Made by a program: the position numbers and the translations under genes
The notes under the pieces: model-generated
Databases searched by the model: none
What the model saw: only the letters and a program-made list of their open reading frames with translations
What the model was told of the DNA's origin: nothing
From: Pseudopyrenochaeta lycopersici
Taxonomy: Eukaryota > Ascomycota > Dothideomycetes > Pleosporales > Pseudopyrenochaetaceae
Reading direction: 5' to 3'
DNA length: 64,000 bases
Assembly: GCA_003313425.1 (NCBI GenBank)
Contig: NHZP01000006.1
Location: forward strand, 1,550,001 to 1,614,000
Part shown: in pieces, positions 1 to 9,818 of the stretch
How the letters are laid out: every line of letters begins with the position of its first letter
Numbering within the stretch: the first letter of the stretch is position 1

Positions 1-240
1 GGCATCTCTGTTGGTGCATTGTTCAATACTTGGAACTTCCATGCGCCAGAGAGTGGGTGCCATGGTTGGATAGCGAGGGGTCACCACTGGTGCGATCCAG
101 ATACGTACAAGAATACGTGTGAGTTTAGGTTTCGAGGTGCGAGCCTGCAGACCTTTGGAATTACGTATCAGGTTGATGGACCGAGGAAGGATTACTCCCA
201 CGAAAGTTGGTATTTGAGGCCGACAATGGAGCACAAGTGA
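1..240 (+). CDS. C-terminal fragment of an unrecognised protein (partial at window edge)
   Basis: Frame 1 is open from the first base to the TGA at 238-240, so this is probably the last exon of a gene that begins outside the window. The 79 visible residues contain three cysteines and many aromatic residues and histidines (for example GCHGW, HHWCDP and NTCEF). This composition would suit a small extracellular protein. I do not recognise the family. The first ATG in the frame (19) is probably internal. No splice acceptor can be assessed because the upstream sequence is missing. A chance open frame is possible. Confidence 0.4.
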   Translation, partial: GISVGALFNTWNFHAPESGCHGWIARGHHWCDPDTYKNTCEFRFRGASLQTFGITYQVDGPRKDYSHESWYLRPTMEHK

Positions 241-1458
241 GGCAAATGAGAATGCCAAGGTGCACGATGAATGACAGAGGGAGGAAGAGAGACATGCTCG
301 GAAGACGTCAAAGTGGGGCACCTCGCGTACACAAATGAATATGGACGAAGGGACACAAATTTCTAATGTCTCTGAAGGCATATTCCGCCAACCAGTCATG
401 TTAGGACTGGGGCCAGGAGAGCAATGTCTTATCATCCAGCCGTTTTCGCCCCCTCATTCAACCTCAACAGCCGATTTTGCCAATATCCACAGAGAATGTC
501 TTTCAGTGAGCATGCATTAGAACATAATCAGCTTCAGGCCTTCGCTTGACCCTGGTCTTCGTACAATTCCCGTCTTCGAATAACCTTCCGGGGCGGCCAC
601 GACATACATGTGTAGGATTTTACAGCTCTCGACAGGCAATATCCGCTCATGCTGCAGGTCTCATGAAACGTCGCATTCCTCGTTTGTCATATCTTAAACC
701 AAGCCTAACATTGTAGCCCGTCTCCTACTCCCGCACGCCGGAGTGTAGCGGTCTCAACTGCGGACGCAAAACCCAATGCCAGGAATGAACAGTGACTTGA
801 CCGTTCCACCGCACAACCGCTCATTACTGACACTCCAATGGACAGAAGGCGAGTTGTTGCACCAAACCGAAGATCACTTCAATCGTCTGCGGCGTACCCT
901 TTCTGTGAGCCCAAGATGGTCAACACGAGGACATTATGTTGTGGTACATCCACTGTAAGGTGTCCATCACTTTCCATGGTGGTCTACGCTGCCACTCTCA
1001 TCCCCCCAGCGTGGTTGCTGGGCCGCTTATCATTACCTAGGGTAGTATACAGTGTGGTAATGATGGCAAATTTGCTAGCCGCCAGCGATTCGGGTGGAAA
1101 ATGGACCGACCACGTTTGATAGGTCTCAGGTAGGAGTCGCTGCGATAGCGGGCGACGACGAAATTGCAAATCGATCGTAGACCTGAAAGTGGTAAGCTGA
1201 ACGCTCCAGCGGTCGTTCAATCTGGCCTTGTGCGCGAAAGCTACTGCCCCCGAATGTCTATATAATGATCGGTTCTCAGCCGCCAACACTCACTTTCACA
1301 ATTCACAGAAGAATTCTAGTTCCTTCAATAAACTCCCGTTTCGATTCTTTTCATCATATCTGCCACTCAGATCTTATCACGCTACGAGACATCTGTCACT
1401 CGGCATTGATTCTCCTCATCTTACTCATCGATCTGTACTCCTTACCTAACAATCCAAT
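241..1458. other. Intergenic, no gene seen
   Basis: Only short overlapping frames without recognisable domains are present. The right end looks like the promoter and 5' leader of the next gene: a TATATAAT box lies at about 1259-1266, followed by a pyrimidine-rich stretch (about 1300-1450) reaching to the start codon. Confidence 0.5.
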
Positions 1459-2210
1459 ATGAAAGCCGAACTTCTCCTCCTCCTACCCTTGGCTAGCCTC
1501 CTGCTGGCTGGGCCTGCCAGGAGGGGTTGTGGTGAGACGAAATCATTTGTCAGAACCAACGACTGCGGTATGGCCTATGGCGGGTAAGGAGTTTGTCTCC
1601 TTTTGTGCTGTATCGGTATTCTCTATCTTACTTTCCCATGCTAATTTATAAATAGCATGTGGGTCGAATGCGGTGCTGGAGTGACCGAAATGCCAACATT
1701 CACCATTCCAGAGTGCTCATCCACGCCAACGGCGGCAAAGCCCTCGGATGAGGGTGCCGATCCAGCTGCCCCTCATACAGAAACTATCAGCGCTAGTGCT
1801 CTGATTACGCCTCCTCCGACTCCTCATGTTACAAATTATAGGTATGGTAGCGAAACAACGACGTGTTCTTCGCTGTGGATCTGCGTCGATGCCCTCGCCG
1901 TTTGTGGAGATTACACGCAGATGTACGGAGCGTACGTCACTCCTCACTCCCGAGCTCTAAATTGAAGTATTCACACGTGGACAGGTGTTATGACATATGC
2001 ACTGAGACCTCCTTAAGCTCCCCAGATTGTGCGTTAGCAACCGCCACCGCCGGGCCCAGCTATCCTGCCTACAACCGCACGGTGCCCAGCTTCGATAAAG
2101 CCCCTCTCCGGGAAGCTAAGCCTTGTAATGAAGCGCTTCCTTCTTACATGTGTAAGCCAGCCGAGTGGGGAAGACGCGCACTGGCTCTATGGAAGAGAAA
2201 AGCCGCATAA
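1459..2210 (+). CDS. Small secreted cysteine-rich protein (candidate effector), 3 exons
   Basis: Model: join(1459..1583, 1656..1931, 1985..2210), 208 aa. Intron 1 (72 bp) opens with GTAAGG and closes with ATAG after a GCTAAT branch-like site. Intron 2 (53 bp) is GTACGT...ACAG. Both junctions keep the frame and rebuild cysteine-bearing segments. The N-terminus (MKAELLLLLPLASLLLAG) is a strong signal peptide. The mature part has 12 cysteines, an even number that suits disulfides, around a Pro/Thr-rich linker. Sequence such as TCSSLWICVDALAVC followed by YGACYDIC resembles paired Cys motifs of fungal secreted proteins, but I cannot name a family. An AATAAA lies at 2355-2360. A HET gene and a transposon nearby make this an accessory setting. 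An apoplastic effector role is inference. Confidence 0.7.
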
Positions 2211-2556
2211 ATAGAAACTTCAAGTGAGGAATTTGTCTCTAGGGGGGCGAAGTGTATCAGGCCTGTGGCGTTGGTGGTGTTCTAGTGTTTCTTAACGGCC
2301 CTTTGATCCGAGTATATGAGAACAAAGCCTTCATGGCACATAGACAGCTTCTTCAATAAACACGTGTTTAGTCTGTCTCCTTGATACCGCTAGGTATCGA
2401 ACCAACGTTCTGCATGACCTAATCGCTTGTTTGCTTGGCAGCGCCTCTTGTGGCTAGGGTGCCTGAACTGCTGCCTCAAGTTTCAGCCGCAGCTGCGGAA
2501 ACAGCGCACTTCACACCATCATTCTCAACACGCTTTACAACAATGGCTAGTCCCAT

Positions 2557-4812
2557 ATGGTGGCTGTAAGTTGGGATTCTATCCTCGGATTATACTGCGG
2601 CTCCCATCATTACTTGAGTTTTCTTCGAATATTACCCACAGCCAGTACAACCCGTTCTATATCCCAAACCTCCGGTATGGAAAGATCAACACCAATCGCA
2701 CAGTTGGCAGGCCAACTACGCTCTAATGTAAAACGAGGACTCCATGGCCTTAAAGCCAGTGCCATGGGTGTGATTGAGCAGCACGACAGGAAAGTTGCGC
2801 CGACATCTGTCCCTGGATTCGGCTCGCTTTGCAAACACTGCAAAGAATTAGTCCAGAACCAAATTATCACCCCGTGTGCCAATGCGGAAAGCAGTAGTAC
2901 GAACAATGACATAGGTCAGAAAACTGAGATTACAAAATTCAAAGCAAATAACGGTACGTTCCGACATCTTGACCATCTTGGGGCGTTACGAGCATCGGCG
3001 CAGTCGGGCTGCCATTTATGTACCCTGCTTGACTTCGCCGATCCTTGTTACCCAGACTCCTACGATGCTACAACTACGAAACCTTATCATGTGAACATTC
3101 ACTCAAATATGTTCGTTGATTCACCCGGCGTTTTGACCATACGGGCCGAACAATATACGTCAGGCGGCGTCACTTTGTTCCATGGTGGTTCTAAAAGTCA
3201 TATTGGCCGTACGCTGAGGCACTCACGAACCGATGATGTTGAGATTTCTCAACTAGTGAAGGGATGGCTGAGGACTTGTCTTGAGACACACGAGGGTTGT
3301 CGTACGTGCGTACAACCTCCGCGTAAACACCCGTACAGCCCCACCCGGCTCATCAAGATCAAAGCAACGGGAAGCCATCTTCGTTCTGCTAGTCTCCTAG
3401 TGGCAAGTGAACGAAATTTTTCTCATGACTACCTTACGCTGTCGCACTGCTGGGGTAGCGGCGATATAGTTCAGCTCACGGAATCATCTTTAGACGCATT
3501 TCAACTTGGAATACCCCTTTCTGATTTACCCAAGACTTTCCTAGATGCCTTCCAAATTGCACTCAATCTTGGCTACAAGTACATTTGGATCGATTCATTA
3601 TGTATTATTCAAGACTGCAAAGAGGACTGGGAAAGGGAGGCTAAGGCAATGGGCGATGTCTACCAAAACTCAGTTTGCACCATCGCGGCAGTGGGTGCAA
3701 AAGACAGTCTCGGTGGCTGCTTCTTGCAGCGCTCAACCCTGGGTTTACTCCCCTGCCCATTATCCAATAAATTCCGGACAAAGACTGCTATCTCCGCAAA
3801 ACATCAGCATCCCAAGATACTCCCAGCCCCACTACTTTCAAGAGCATGGGTTGTACAAGAACGTCTCCTGTCGGTTCGAACAATCTATTTTGGTAGGGAC
3901 AAGGTCTCTTTCGAATGCGTGGAAGCGAAGGCGAGTGAAGCAGACCCGGTGATGTACACCCCGCAGATGACAACGCCTGGCCTTATAGCGAAGGGTGATC
4001 TCTACGATCTGCTGAGCAATCCTCTTGATGAAGAACAACGCAAATCTACTCATGCTCACCGGCGATACAAGTGGTGGAGCTTGATCTCAGCATACACCAA
4101 ATGCGAAATGACATACAAAACGGACAAGTGGGCAGCATTTCAAGGACTTGCAGTGCAAGTCTCTAGGGCCTGGAATCAGGGGCTTTTCTATGGTTTGTGG
4201 GAGCAGGATTTTGTCGAAGAGCTCCTCTGGAGTGTTTCAGGGCGACAACCAAAGAGATTGGGTATCCAGGCACCATCCTGGAGCTGGTTCAGTGTCGGTA
4301 GCGAAGTGTTCAACGTGCAACGGAACCACTTTTCAGACTCTAGAGTTTGCGCTGAAGTCATAAAATCTGGCGTCTTTTTATCTCCATCTTCTTCACAGTA
4401 CCAGCACTTCGATGAGATGCGGTCTCCGGCTATCAATATTGTAGCTTGCTTAGTCCGCTTAACATCGGAAACCTTTCCCTCAAAATCAGATGACTGGTAC
4501 GATTGTCAGCTCCATGAAGGCAAAGATAATATGGGGAAATCTTCGACAGAGAAGTGGAAAGGGAGATGGAATCCAGACACTACCTTCAATAAAGGGTGGG
4601 AGACATATGCAGTTCACATTATAAGCTACAACCCACAATTCCAAGTAGGGTTAGTAGTGACTCCAGTTAATCGACAGAATCAAATCTGGAGAAGAGTCGG
4701 ATTTTATGAGATTGTTTGGGATAAGGTTCCAGAATGGGTATACATCAATCCGGGTAGCGCACAGGAAGGGTCATGTCGCCACTGGCATAAAAAGAGCATC
4801 ACGCTGGTATGA
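2557..4812 (+). CDS. HET-domain (heterokaryon incompatibility) protein
   Basis: The frame is uninterrupted for 751 aa. The HET signature blocks appear in order: YLTLSHCWG (about residue 291), then LPKTFLDAFQIA and GYKYIWIDSLCIIQD, then LSRAWVVQERLLSVRTIYF with a following FEC. This is the usual layout of the fungal HET domain, which in known members triggers cell death after non-self recognition. Upstream of it, residues 85-165 carry two CxxC-like pairs (LCKHCKELV and CHLCTLL), common in this HET subfamily. The start is uncertain. ATG 2557 gives the longest frame, but a GTAAGT donor-like site follows at once. ATG 2677, before ERSTPIAQL, gives a cleaner 711-aa protein. No partner domain (NACHT, ankyrin) follows HET. 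Confidence 0.85.
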   Translation: MVAVSWDSILGLYCGSHHYLSFLRILPTASTTRSISQTSGMERSTPIAQLAGQLRSNVKRGLHGLKASAMGVIEQHDRKVAPTSVPGFGSLCKHCKELVQNQIITPCANAESSSTNNDIGQKTEITKFKANNGTFRHLDHLGALRASAQSGCHLCTLLDFADPCYPDSYDATTTKPYHVNIHSNMFVDSPGVLTIRAEQYTSGGVTLFHGGSKSHIGRTLRHSRTDDVEISQLVKGWLRTCLETHEGCRTCVQPPRKHPYSPTRLIKIKATGSHLRSASLLVASERNFSHDYLTLSHCWGSGDIVQLTESSLDAFQLGIPLSDLPKTFLDAFQIALNLGYKYIWIDSLCIIQDCKEDWEREAKAMGDVYQNSVCTIAAVGAKDSLGGCFLQRSTLGLLPCPLSNKFRTKTAISAKHQHPKILPAPLLSRAWVVQERLLSVRTIYFGRDKVSFECVEAKASEADPVMYTPQMTTPGLIAKGDLYDLLSNPLDEEQRKSTHAHRRYKWWSLISAYTKCEMTYKTDKWAAFQGLAVQVSRAWNQGLFYGLWEQDFVEELLWSVSGRQPKRLGIQAPSWSWFSVGSEVFNVQRNHFSDSRVCAEVIKSGVFLSPSSSQYQHFDEMRSPAINIVACLVRLTSETFPSKSDDWYDCQLHEGKDNMGKSSTEKWKGRWNPDTTFNKGWETYAVHIISYNPQFQVGLVVTPVNRQNQIWRRVGFYEIVWDKVPEWVYINPGSAQEGSCRHWHKKSITLV

Positions 4813-7343
4813 AGAAGTCAAAATTATAGCTACCATTATTTTGCAAGCCATAAAAATTCCGCCAATGGCGCGTGCTGATAGTTTTGTTGGAAACAAAGCG
4901 ATCATTTGGCTTACTGCGGTGTCTAGATGCGATCGACGCTCAATGCTTGAATACACTACCTTGGGGGGACGATTATTCACAGCTGGGTTATGGGCCAGCC
5001 ACTTCCAGATTTTTCATAATACACCAGCCTCAACACTGAGACCGGAAATTCAAGCTGTATCGCAAGTCTCTACAATGACCAGTACAGCAGTATTGGAACT
5101 CAACCTCGCCAAGAACATCGCGTGCCCAGCCAAGGCTGAGCACGTTGGTGACGCCTTCTGGATTGGTGGAGGACAGGTGTGCTGTCTTCAGGCGCTCCAT
5201 GATAAACCTAGAGTTGGCGTGTGTATATGCCCAACTTTGTGGCATCACAGCGAGCGTGAGTAGTCCGAAATCGGGGTGACTTTACTGGAACCGGTTTTTG
5301 TACACACAGGGGCACTTGGTGGTTCATACCGTATATTCCTCGATGCATTTCGGCAATTCATCATCGCGCTCGAATGGAGTTCTATAATCACTGTCAGTAG
5401 AGTTTAAACCGAAACGCTCACTCGCGCGGAAAATTCACACATTCCGACAAGGCATTTGAGCAAGAATCTCCAGGGCAGCGAAGCGTAGCACTGAGCTCAA
5501 TAACTCCTATTGAAAACTATGGGTTCTCTTCACAGGCGTTCATCACTCCATTTGAGGCCGCCGTAGAACAAGTTGCCGAAAAAGAGTTCTAATAGGGCAT
5601 TGGCAATGACGGAACAACAGAGTAGATTGAGATTTCTTTGACCGTTGCGAGGCTTTGAAATGATGAGAACTACCAAAGGAGCCACATTTCAAAATTTTGG
5701 TGTGCGTTATTCAGCCAAACTCCTTGATAATGATTGGCCCCCTTTGCGCCCATCCTGGTGGCTTCTCAATCTGTCCAGGAGGCAGCCGACGTGTAATTGA
5801 CGATCAATCCCGTCTATACGACTAGTAATGGCAGATACATGAATCGGAATGACCATGTTCTCGGAAAGATTTTCCGGTAGATGAAAAGCCCTGGAGCTTA
5901 GTACATCTCCTCCACAATTGCAGGCGTGCATGTGGATCCTCCATGACTCGATTTGTAATCCACGAAAGCGCCACCTTCCAAGAGCAAGCTCAAAACATGA
6001 CATGGGTTAATGTATTCGCCTGATTCTCCAAGATTAACCCTTACAACATACGCCCAGAGTACAGTTGGCGATTCGAGGTCCTTCAGCCAATGTCCTTCCG
6101 AGGCTTGCACCATAAAGTACTGGGAAACGTACTCATTTCTCTCCCAACAAGGCTGTGGAGAATGGACAGCTATTATATTTGCGGAAAAGCGAATAGACTA
6201 CAGAGAGAACAAAGGGTGTAGGATAAAGGAGGTAGTAGTTTGCAACGGAGAGAGAATAAACATCACGCAGCTCTGAGACGAGCTGAGAACCTATAGCGCA
6301 TTCGCATTCACTATAAAGCCTGGCCGTGTTAAAAGTCCAATCATGTCATTGCACAGGCCGAGATTTCCTCCACCACCCGTGTTGTCGGAGTCCTCAACTT
6401 TTGAAGGCACATTACCGTGCTTTGAGCAACCGTCACGCCCACACTACCTGCAAATCGTTAGACCTCCCTCGGACGCCCATCTCGAACCGATCTTAGTGCT
6501 GGCGGCATCACCCTTAGCCTACAGTAATACTCGTTTGTGGAGATAAATTCAATTGAAAAGCGACTAGCGCAGCAATACAAATGATTGAATGCGCCAGACC
6601 TTCTCTCTAAGTCTGGATCTAGACGGTTATCGAGTCGTATAGCAGCCTAGAAATCGGAGCGTGGCTTATGAGGCGTGGCTTTGCCTTGATTAGCGCATTG
6701 CGGCAGTTGCGTCATGTACGAAAACCAGGGCCGCTCGATGCTAGTGCGTCTTTTACCATTGACACATGTGTACCTGAAGGGAGTGAAGCGCCGAGAGAGG
6801 CAGTAGAGTTTTCGAAATCTCCGAATATTCAAGCCATTCACCTTAGAGTAGCGCCGATATCGTGCAAATCCGGCATGTGCCGAAAAGCTTGGTTTATCTC
6901 ATGCAACTATGGTTAGATCCCCAGTGCTTGACGCAAATCCAGGAACTGTACAGCTGAGCCGTGATCGCTGGCCGTGGTGGAGTTTGGTAGAACTACTGCC
7001 GCATCGTGGGAGATTGTCGATCTATGCCTTCAGAGTGTGCAAGCATTGCCTGCCGCCACAACTCAGTCGTTGGATACAATCTTCACGTGAAACCCGCCAA
7101 CGCTCAGTCCACTCAGTTTTTGCAACGAACTCCTATCCAATGTCACCTCCTGTTTGAAGGAGAGGAATTGATCATCTTGCCTAATCTTTTAAAAAGGCCG
7201 ATTGGATATCATCGTTCATGTGGGCGACGTAAACCAATGGCATAGAATGGGCGATCGAAAAACGCACGAATCAAACCAGGTCTGTCGCCGGCCCGCATTG
7301 AGCTCTCAGCCCCCATTTCCTCCCCTCCTCACCCCTTTCCTGG
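4813..7343. other. Gene-poor interval between HET gene and transposon
   Basis: No complete gene is convincing over 2.5 kb. Frames such as 4706-5263 (+) lack domain-like sequence and overlap the HET gene end. A possible decayed ankyrin-like coding stretch on the minus strand (about 5890-6190) is listed separately. Confidence 0.4.
5898..6190 (-). pseudogene. Possible relic of an ankyrin-like gene
   Basis: The minus strand reads a stop-free stretch whose sequence (TVLWAYVVRVNL..., then HVLSLLLEGGAFVDYKS) resembles the 'LLLE-GA-VD' rhythm of C-terminal ankyrin regions in fungal NACHT/ankyrin proteins. It is closed by TAA near 5898, and an in-frame TAG lies just upstream near 6190. No start, no full repeat and no partner domain are visible. 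If real, it is a short relic. The resemblance rests on a single repeat-like unit, so coincidence is quite possible. Confidence 0.22.
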
Positions 7344-7345
7344 TA

Positions 7346-7389
7346 CCGAGGTTCCCCCCGTGACGCACCACCCCGCGTAACGCACCATC
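7346..7389 (+). repeat. Left terminal inverted repeat of the transposon
   Basis: These 44 bp are identical to the reverse complement of 9426-9469. The repeat carries two near-copies of an ACGCACC-containing motif (GTGACGCACCA and GTAACGCACCA), a plausible double transposase-binding site; that role is inference. Identity ends after ACCATC. Confidence 0.93.
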
Positions 7390-7496
7390 TGAACACCAAA
7401 ACTCAGAACTAAATTGAGGCTATTAAGCCTCACACTATAGCTATTTTCGCAGTTTTTTTTGGTGGAGCGATTTATAAGGCCTCAAACTATCTATAG

Positions 7497-9401
7497 CTAC
7501 TGGTATTTGATTGGAAGTTTGATTTTGCGGCCGCCACGTGACCAAACAGGCGGTAGGCCTGATAGAGCACCTGCAACCTCCTCACCACTACCAGGCCTCG
7601 CAACCTGCCTTTTTCTAGTAACAGCCTTTGCAGCAGTTTTAAGGCTGCTCTTATTTCCTTTTTGGGACAATTTGAGAGCTTGTTTGAGTCGTTTTGCAGC
7701 CTTGCGAGCAGCCTGTCTGGCGGCCCGATCAGCTGCTTGCTCTGCCTTTTCCTTCTGCCTTAACAATCTGGCCTCAGCCCTAGCTACTCGCCTTGATTGA
7801 ACCAACTCAGCCTTGGCCTTCCTTCTCTCCTCACGATGCCTAGCTGCTTCAAGCTTTTGACGTTGCTGCTCCTCCTCCTGGCGAGCTCTAGCCTCCTGGC
7901 GATCACGTGCCTCTTTTACTTTCCTGGGTGACCAGAATACTGCACCACCATGATAGTTCTCATCCTGCTGCAGTGGGAGGACCTTGCTCTGTTTCCTGCG
8001 CTTTCTCTCATGGATGAGGGCGTCTCTTATAGCTGCTACTTCGTGCTCAAGGATAGACTTTTTGGTGCAGATGTGGTGAAAGATCCTGCTGAGTTTTCTA
8101 GCCCCTTTATCCTCGCGATTTTTGACAACGCGGCGTACTAGCGCCTCTAGCTCCCTCCAATTCTCAGCACTCAGCTCTGAGGACTCACTATCGCTCATAG
8201 TTGCCTGGATAGCTAGCTTAGCTTTGAATCTTTTGAGGATAACCTCAGGATTGAAGGGCGATAGGCCAGTTGCCTCAAAGGCCTTAAGGATAGTCTCCTT
8301 TTTAAATGAGGCTGCCCAGGCTGCTTTGAAGAAAGGATAGAAGTCTCTTTTGCTAATAGAAACTAGCCCCTGGCTTCTCTCCATGAACTGTGAGATCTCC
8401 TGTGAGTACGCTGATGAGAGAGGCTTGAACATGCCCACGTCAAGTGGCTGTAAGCTATGGGTTGAGTGAGGAGGATAGATAGCTAGGAGGATCTTGTTTT
8501 GGTCGCAATAGTCAATAAAATCCATAGAAACATGAGATCCATGGCCATCAAGGATGAGTAATCGATAGTAGGATTGAGCTTTTGCCTTGGTGTTGCGATC
8601 AAACACCTGTTTTAGCCATGCTAGGCCTATATCGTTGTTTGTCCATCCTGAGGGAGATGAGGTAAAGCGAGCTTGATCATCCTCAGGATCAAACTCTTGC
8701 AGCCAGCTGTCCTGGATTGAGGATGAGGCTGACTGAAATATCAGAGCAGGCTCTAGGGATGATCCATCCGCGCAGATGCAGGCTATCAAGGTAATCCACT
8801 CTCTGTTACCACCCTGGATGAAGGATCTATAGTTGCCCTGCTCATATAAGGTCTTACTGAATATCCTCTTTGACCTGCCTATTACTCCTAAAAGGAACCC
8901 CTTTTCGTCCATATTATACGTATGCTGAGCTTCTATCTTATATTGCTTAATCTTATCATCCAAAAGCTTAAAATAGAGGCTATACTTTGCTAAGGAATCA
9001 GCCTTGTGGCGGTTGTTATCTATACCAACGGCATATTGAGAGATGAGATGGACGTTATGCCGCTTAACAAAGCGATCAACCCAGTGCTTTCCAATGTCCT
9101 TTTTAGCTATTTGAGATGCAAAGTTTCGAATCAAAGCCCTGGTAGGTGGTAGGCCTCGCTTAGTGAGCTGGATGATGTACAGGATGAGCTCCTTTTCCTG
9201 GTGTGGATGGAGATTTTGTTGGTTTTGAGCTTTGACCTCGCGCGAGGTGGATGTGCCTTGGCTGCGCCTTATCAGCGTTGTGTGCACAACACCATGCTTT
9301 CTAGCTATTTCCCTATAAGGAATATTATCCCCAGGCCCCAAGGAGTTGATTTCTGCAAGCGCATCCTCAATTTTCCCCATATTGGTTGAGTTACGTGGCA
9401 T
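7497..9401 (-). CDS. DDE transposase, pogo/Fot1 family
   Basis: Single 634-aa exon. The N-terminus has a psq-like helix-turn-helix (about residues 10-50, with IPYREIARKHGV) and a CENP-B/Tc5-type second HTH (about 60-120, with KHWVDRFVKRH). The DDE catalytic triad is complete: D165 in YNMDEKGF, D285 in LLILDGHGSH and D321 in HSLQPLDVGMF. The second and third acidic residues are separated by 35 residues, as in pogo-like enzymes. YPPHSTHSLQPLD is a family hallmark. The C-terminus (about 510-610) is a long Arg/Lys/Ala/Glu-rich coiled coil. No stop or frameshift is present, so the enzyme is predicted functional. ATG at 9401 gives MPRNSTNMGK; the Met at position 8 is an alternative start. Confidence 0.93.
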   Translation of the reverse strand: MPRNSTNMGKIEDALAEINSLGPGDNIPYREIARKHGVVHTTLIRRSQGTSTSREVKAQNQQNLHPHQEKELILYIIQLTKRGLPPTRALIRNFASQIAKKDIGKHWVDRFVKRHNVHLISQYAVGIDNNRHKADSLAKYSLYFKLLDDKIKQYKIEAQHTYNMDEKGFLLGVIGRSKRIFSKTLYEQGNYRSFIQGGNREWITLIACICADGSSLEPALIFQSASSSIQDSWLQEFDPEDDQARFTSSPSGWTNNDIGLAWLKQVFDRNTKAKAQSYYRLLILDGHGSHVSMDFIDYCDQNKILLAIYPPHSTHSLQPLDVGMFKPLSSAYSQEISQFMERSQGLVSISKRDFYPFFKAAWAASFKKETILKAFEATGLSPFNPEVILKRFKAKLAIQATMSDSESSELSAENWRELEALVRRVVKNREDKGARKLSRIFHHICTKKSILEHEVAAIRDALIHERKRRKQSKVLPLQQDENYHGGAVFWSPRKVKEARDRQEARARQEEEQQRQKLEAARHREERRKAKAELVQSRRVARAEARLLRQKEKAEQAADRAARQAARKAAKRLKQALKLSQKGNKSSLKTAAKAVTRKRQVARPGSGEEVAGALSGLPPVWSRGGRKIKLPIKYQ

Positions 9402-9425
9402 TAAAAAGTTGGTGTTGCATGCTCG

Positions 9426-9469
9426 GATGGTGCGTTACGCGGGGTGGTGCGTCACGGGGGGAACCTCGG
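9426..9469 (-). repeat. Right terminal inverted repeat of the transposon
   Basis: Perfect inverted match to 7346-7389. The genomic TA duplication follows at 9470-9471. The transposase start codon (9399-9401) lies only about 25 bp inside this repeat, so its promoter must be within or just outside the TIR. Confidence 0.93.
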
Positions 9470-9471
9470 TA

Positions 9472-9818
9472 GGGTCCGTGTGGAGTTCCGAGGAACCCAT
9501 ACACGCAATGTCAAAGCTCCGTCGTCGCAGGGGTTGCCGCGCGCCACAAGTTGGATACGGGAGCGCAGTGTGTCAGTGTTTGAAATAGGGCCTTTTCGAG
9601 AAACTATCGGAGTTTCTCGAGTGATTGCAAACTGTATGATGAGTTTTGTCATAAGGTTGTCCCAGCCTGCTGGTCGGATCTTGGTCGCCCTTGTCGATCC
9701 TTCTGTCCACTGTCTTGATATTGTATAATCGCATTGGTTGAGGAGCACATACTTGCTTGCTATTCTTTCACAAACACAGGTCTCCAGCACCAAGTGCTTG
9801 GTGGTAAATCGAGCCATC
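9472..9818. other. Intergenic between transposon and membrane-protein gene
   Basis: No gene seen. It holds the presumed promoter and leader of the gene starting at 9819. Upstream in-frame ATG 9738 would add 27 non-hydrophobic residues. Confidence 0.4.

Larger units (their letters stand above)
7346..9469 (-). mobile_element. Intact pogo/Fot1-class (Tc1-mariner superfamily) DNA transposon
   Basis: The element is 2,124 bp, bounded by perfect 44-bp terminal inverted repeats (7346-7389 and 9426-9469, beginning CCGAGGTTCCCC). A TA dinucleotide directly flanks each end (7344-7345 and 9470-9471), the target-site duplication expected of this superfamily. It contains one uninterrupted transposase gene on the minus strand filling most of the interior. 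TIRs, duplication and ORF are all intact, so the copy looks recent and potentially autonomous. It shows none of the TpA-rich decay seen near 50 kb. Confidence 0.93.

Noticed and set aside
2385..2460. tRNA-like minus-strand sequence (GGTTCGATACC)
   Set aside because: The T-loop-like string is there, but the T-stem has mismatches and no acceptor stem or D-arm can be paired around it.
4706..5263. 185-codon plus-strand frame overlapping the HET gene end
   Set aside because: Its first part is an out-of-frame shadow of the HET coding sequence, and the rest has no domain-like features.
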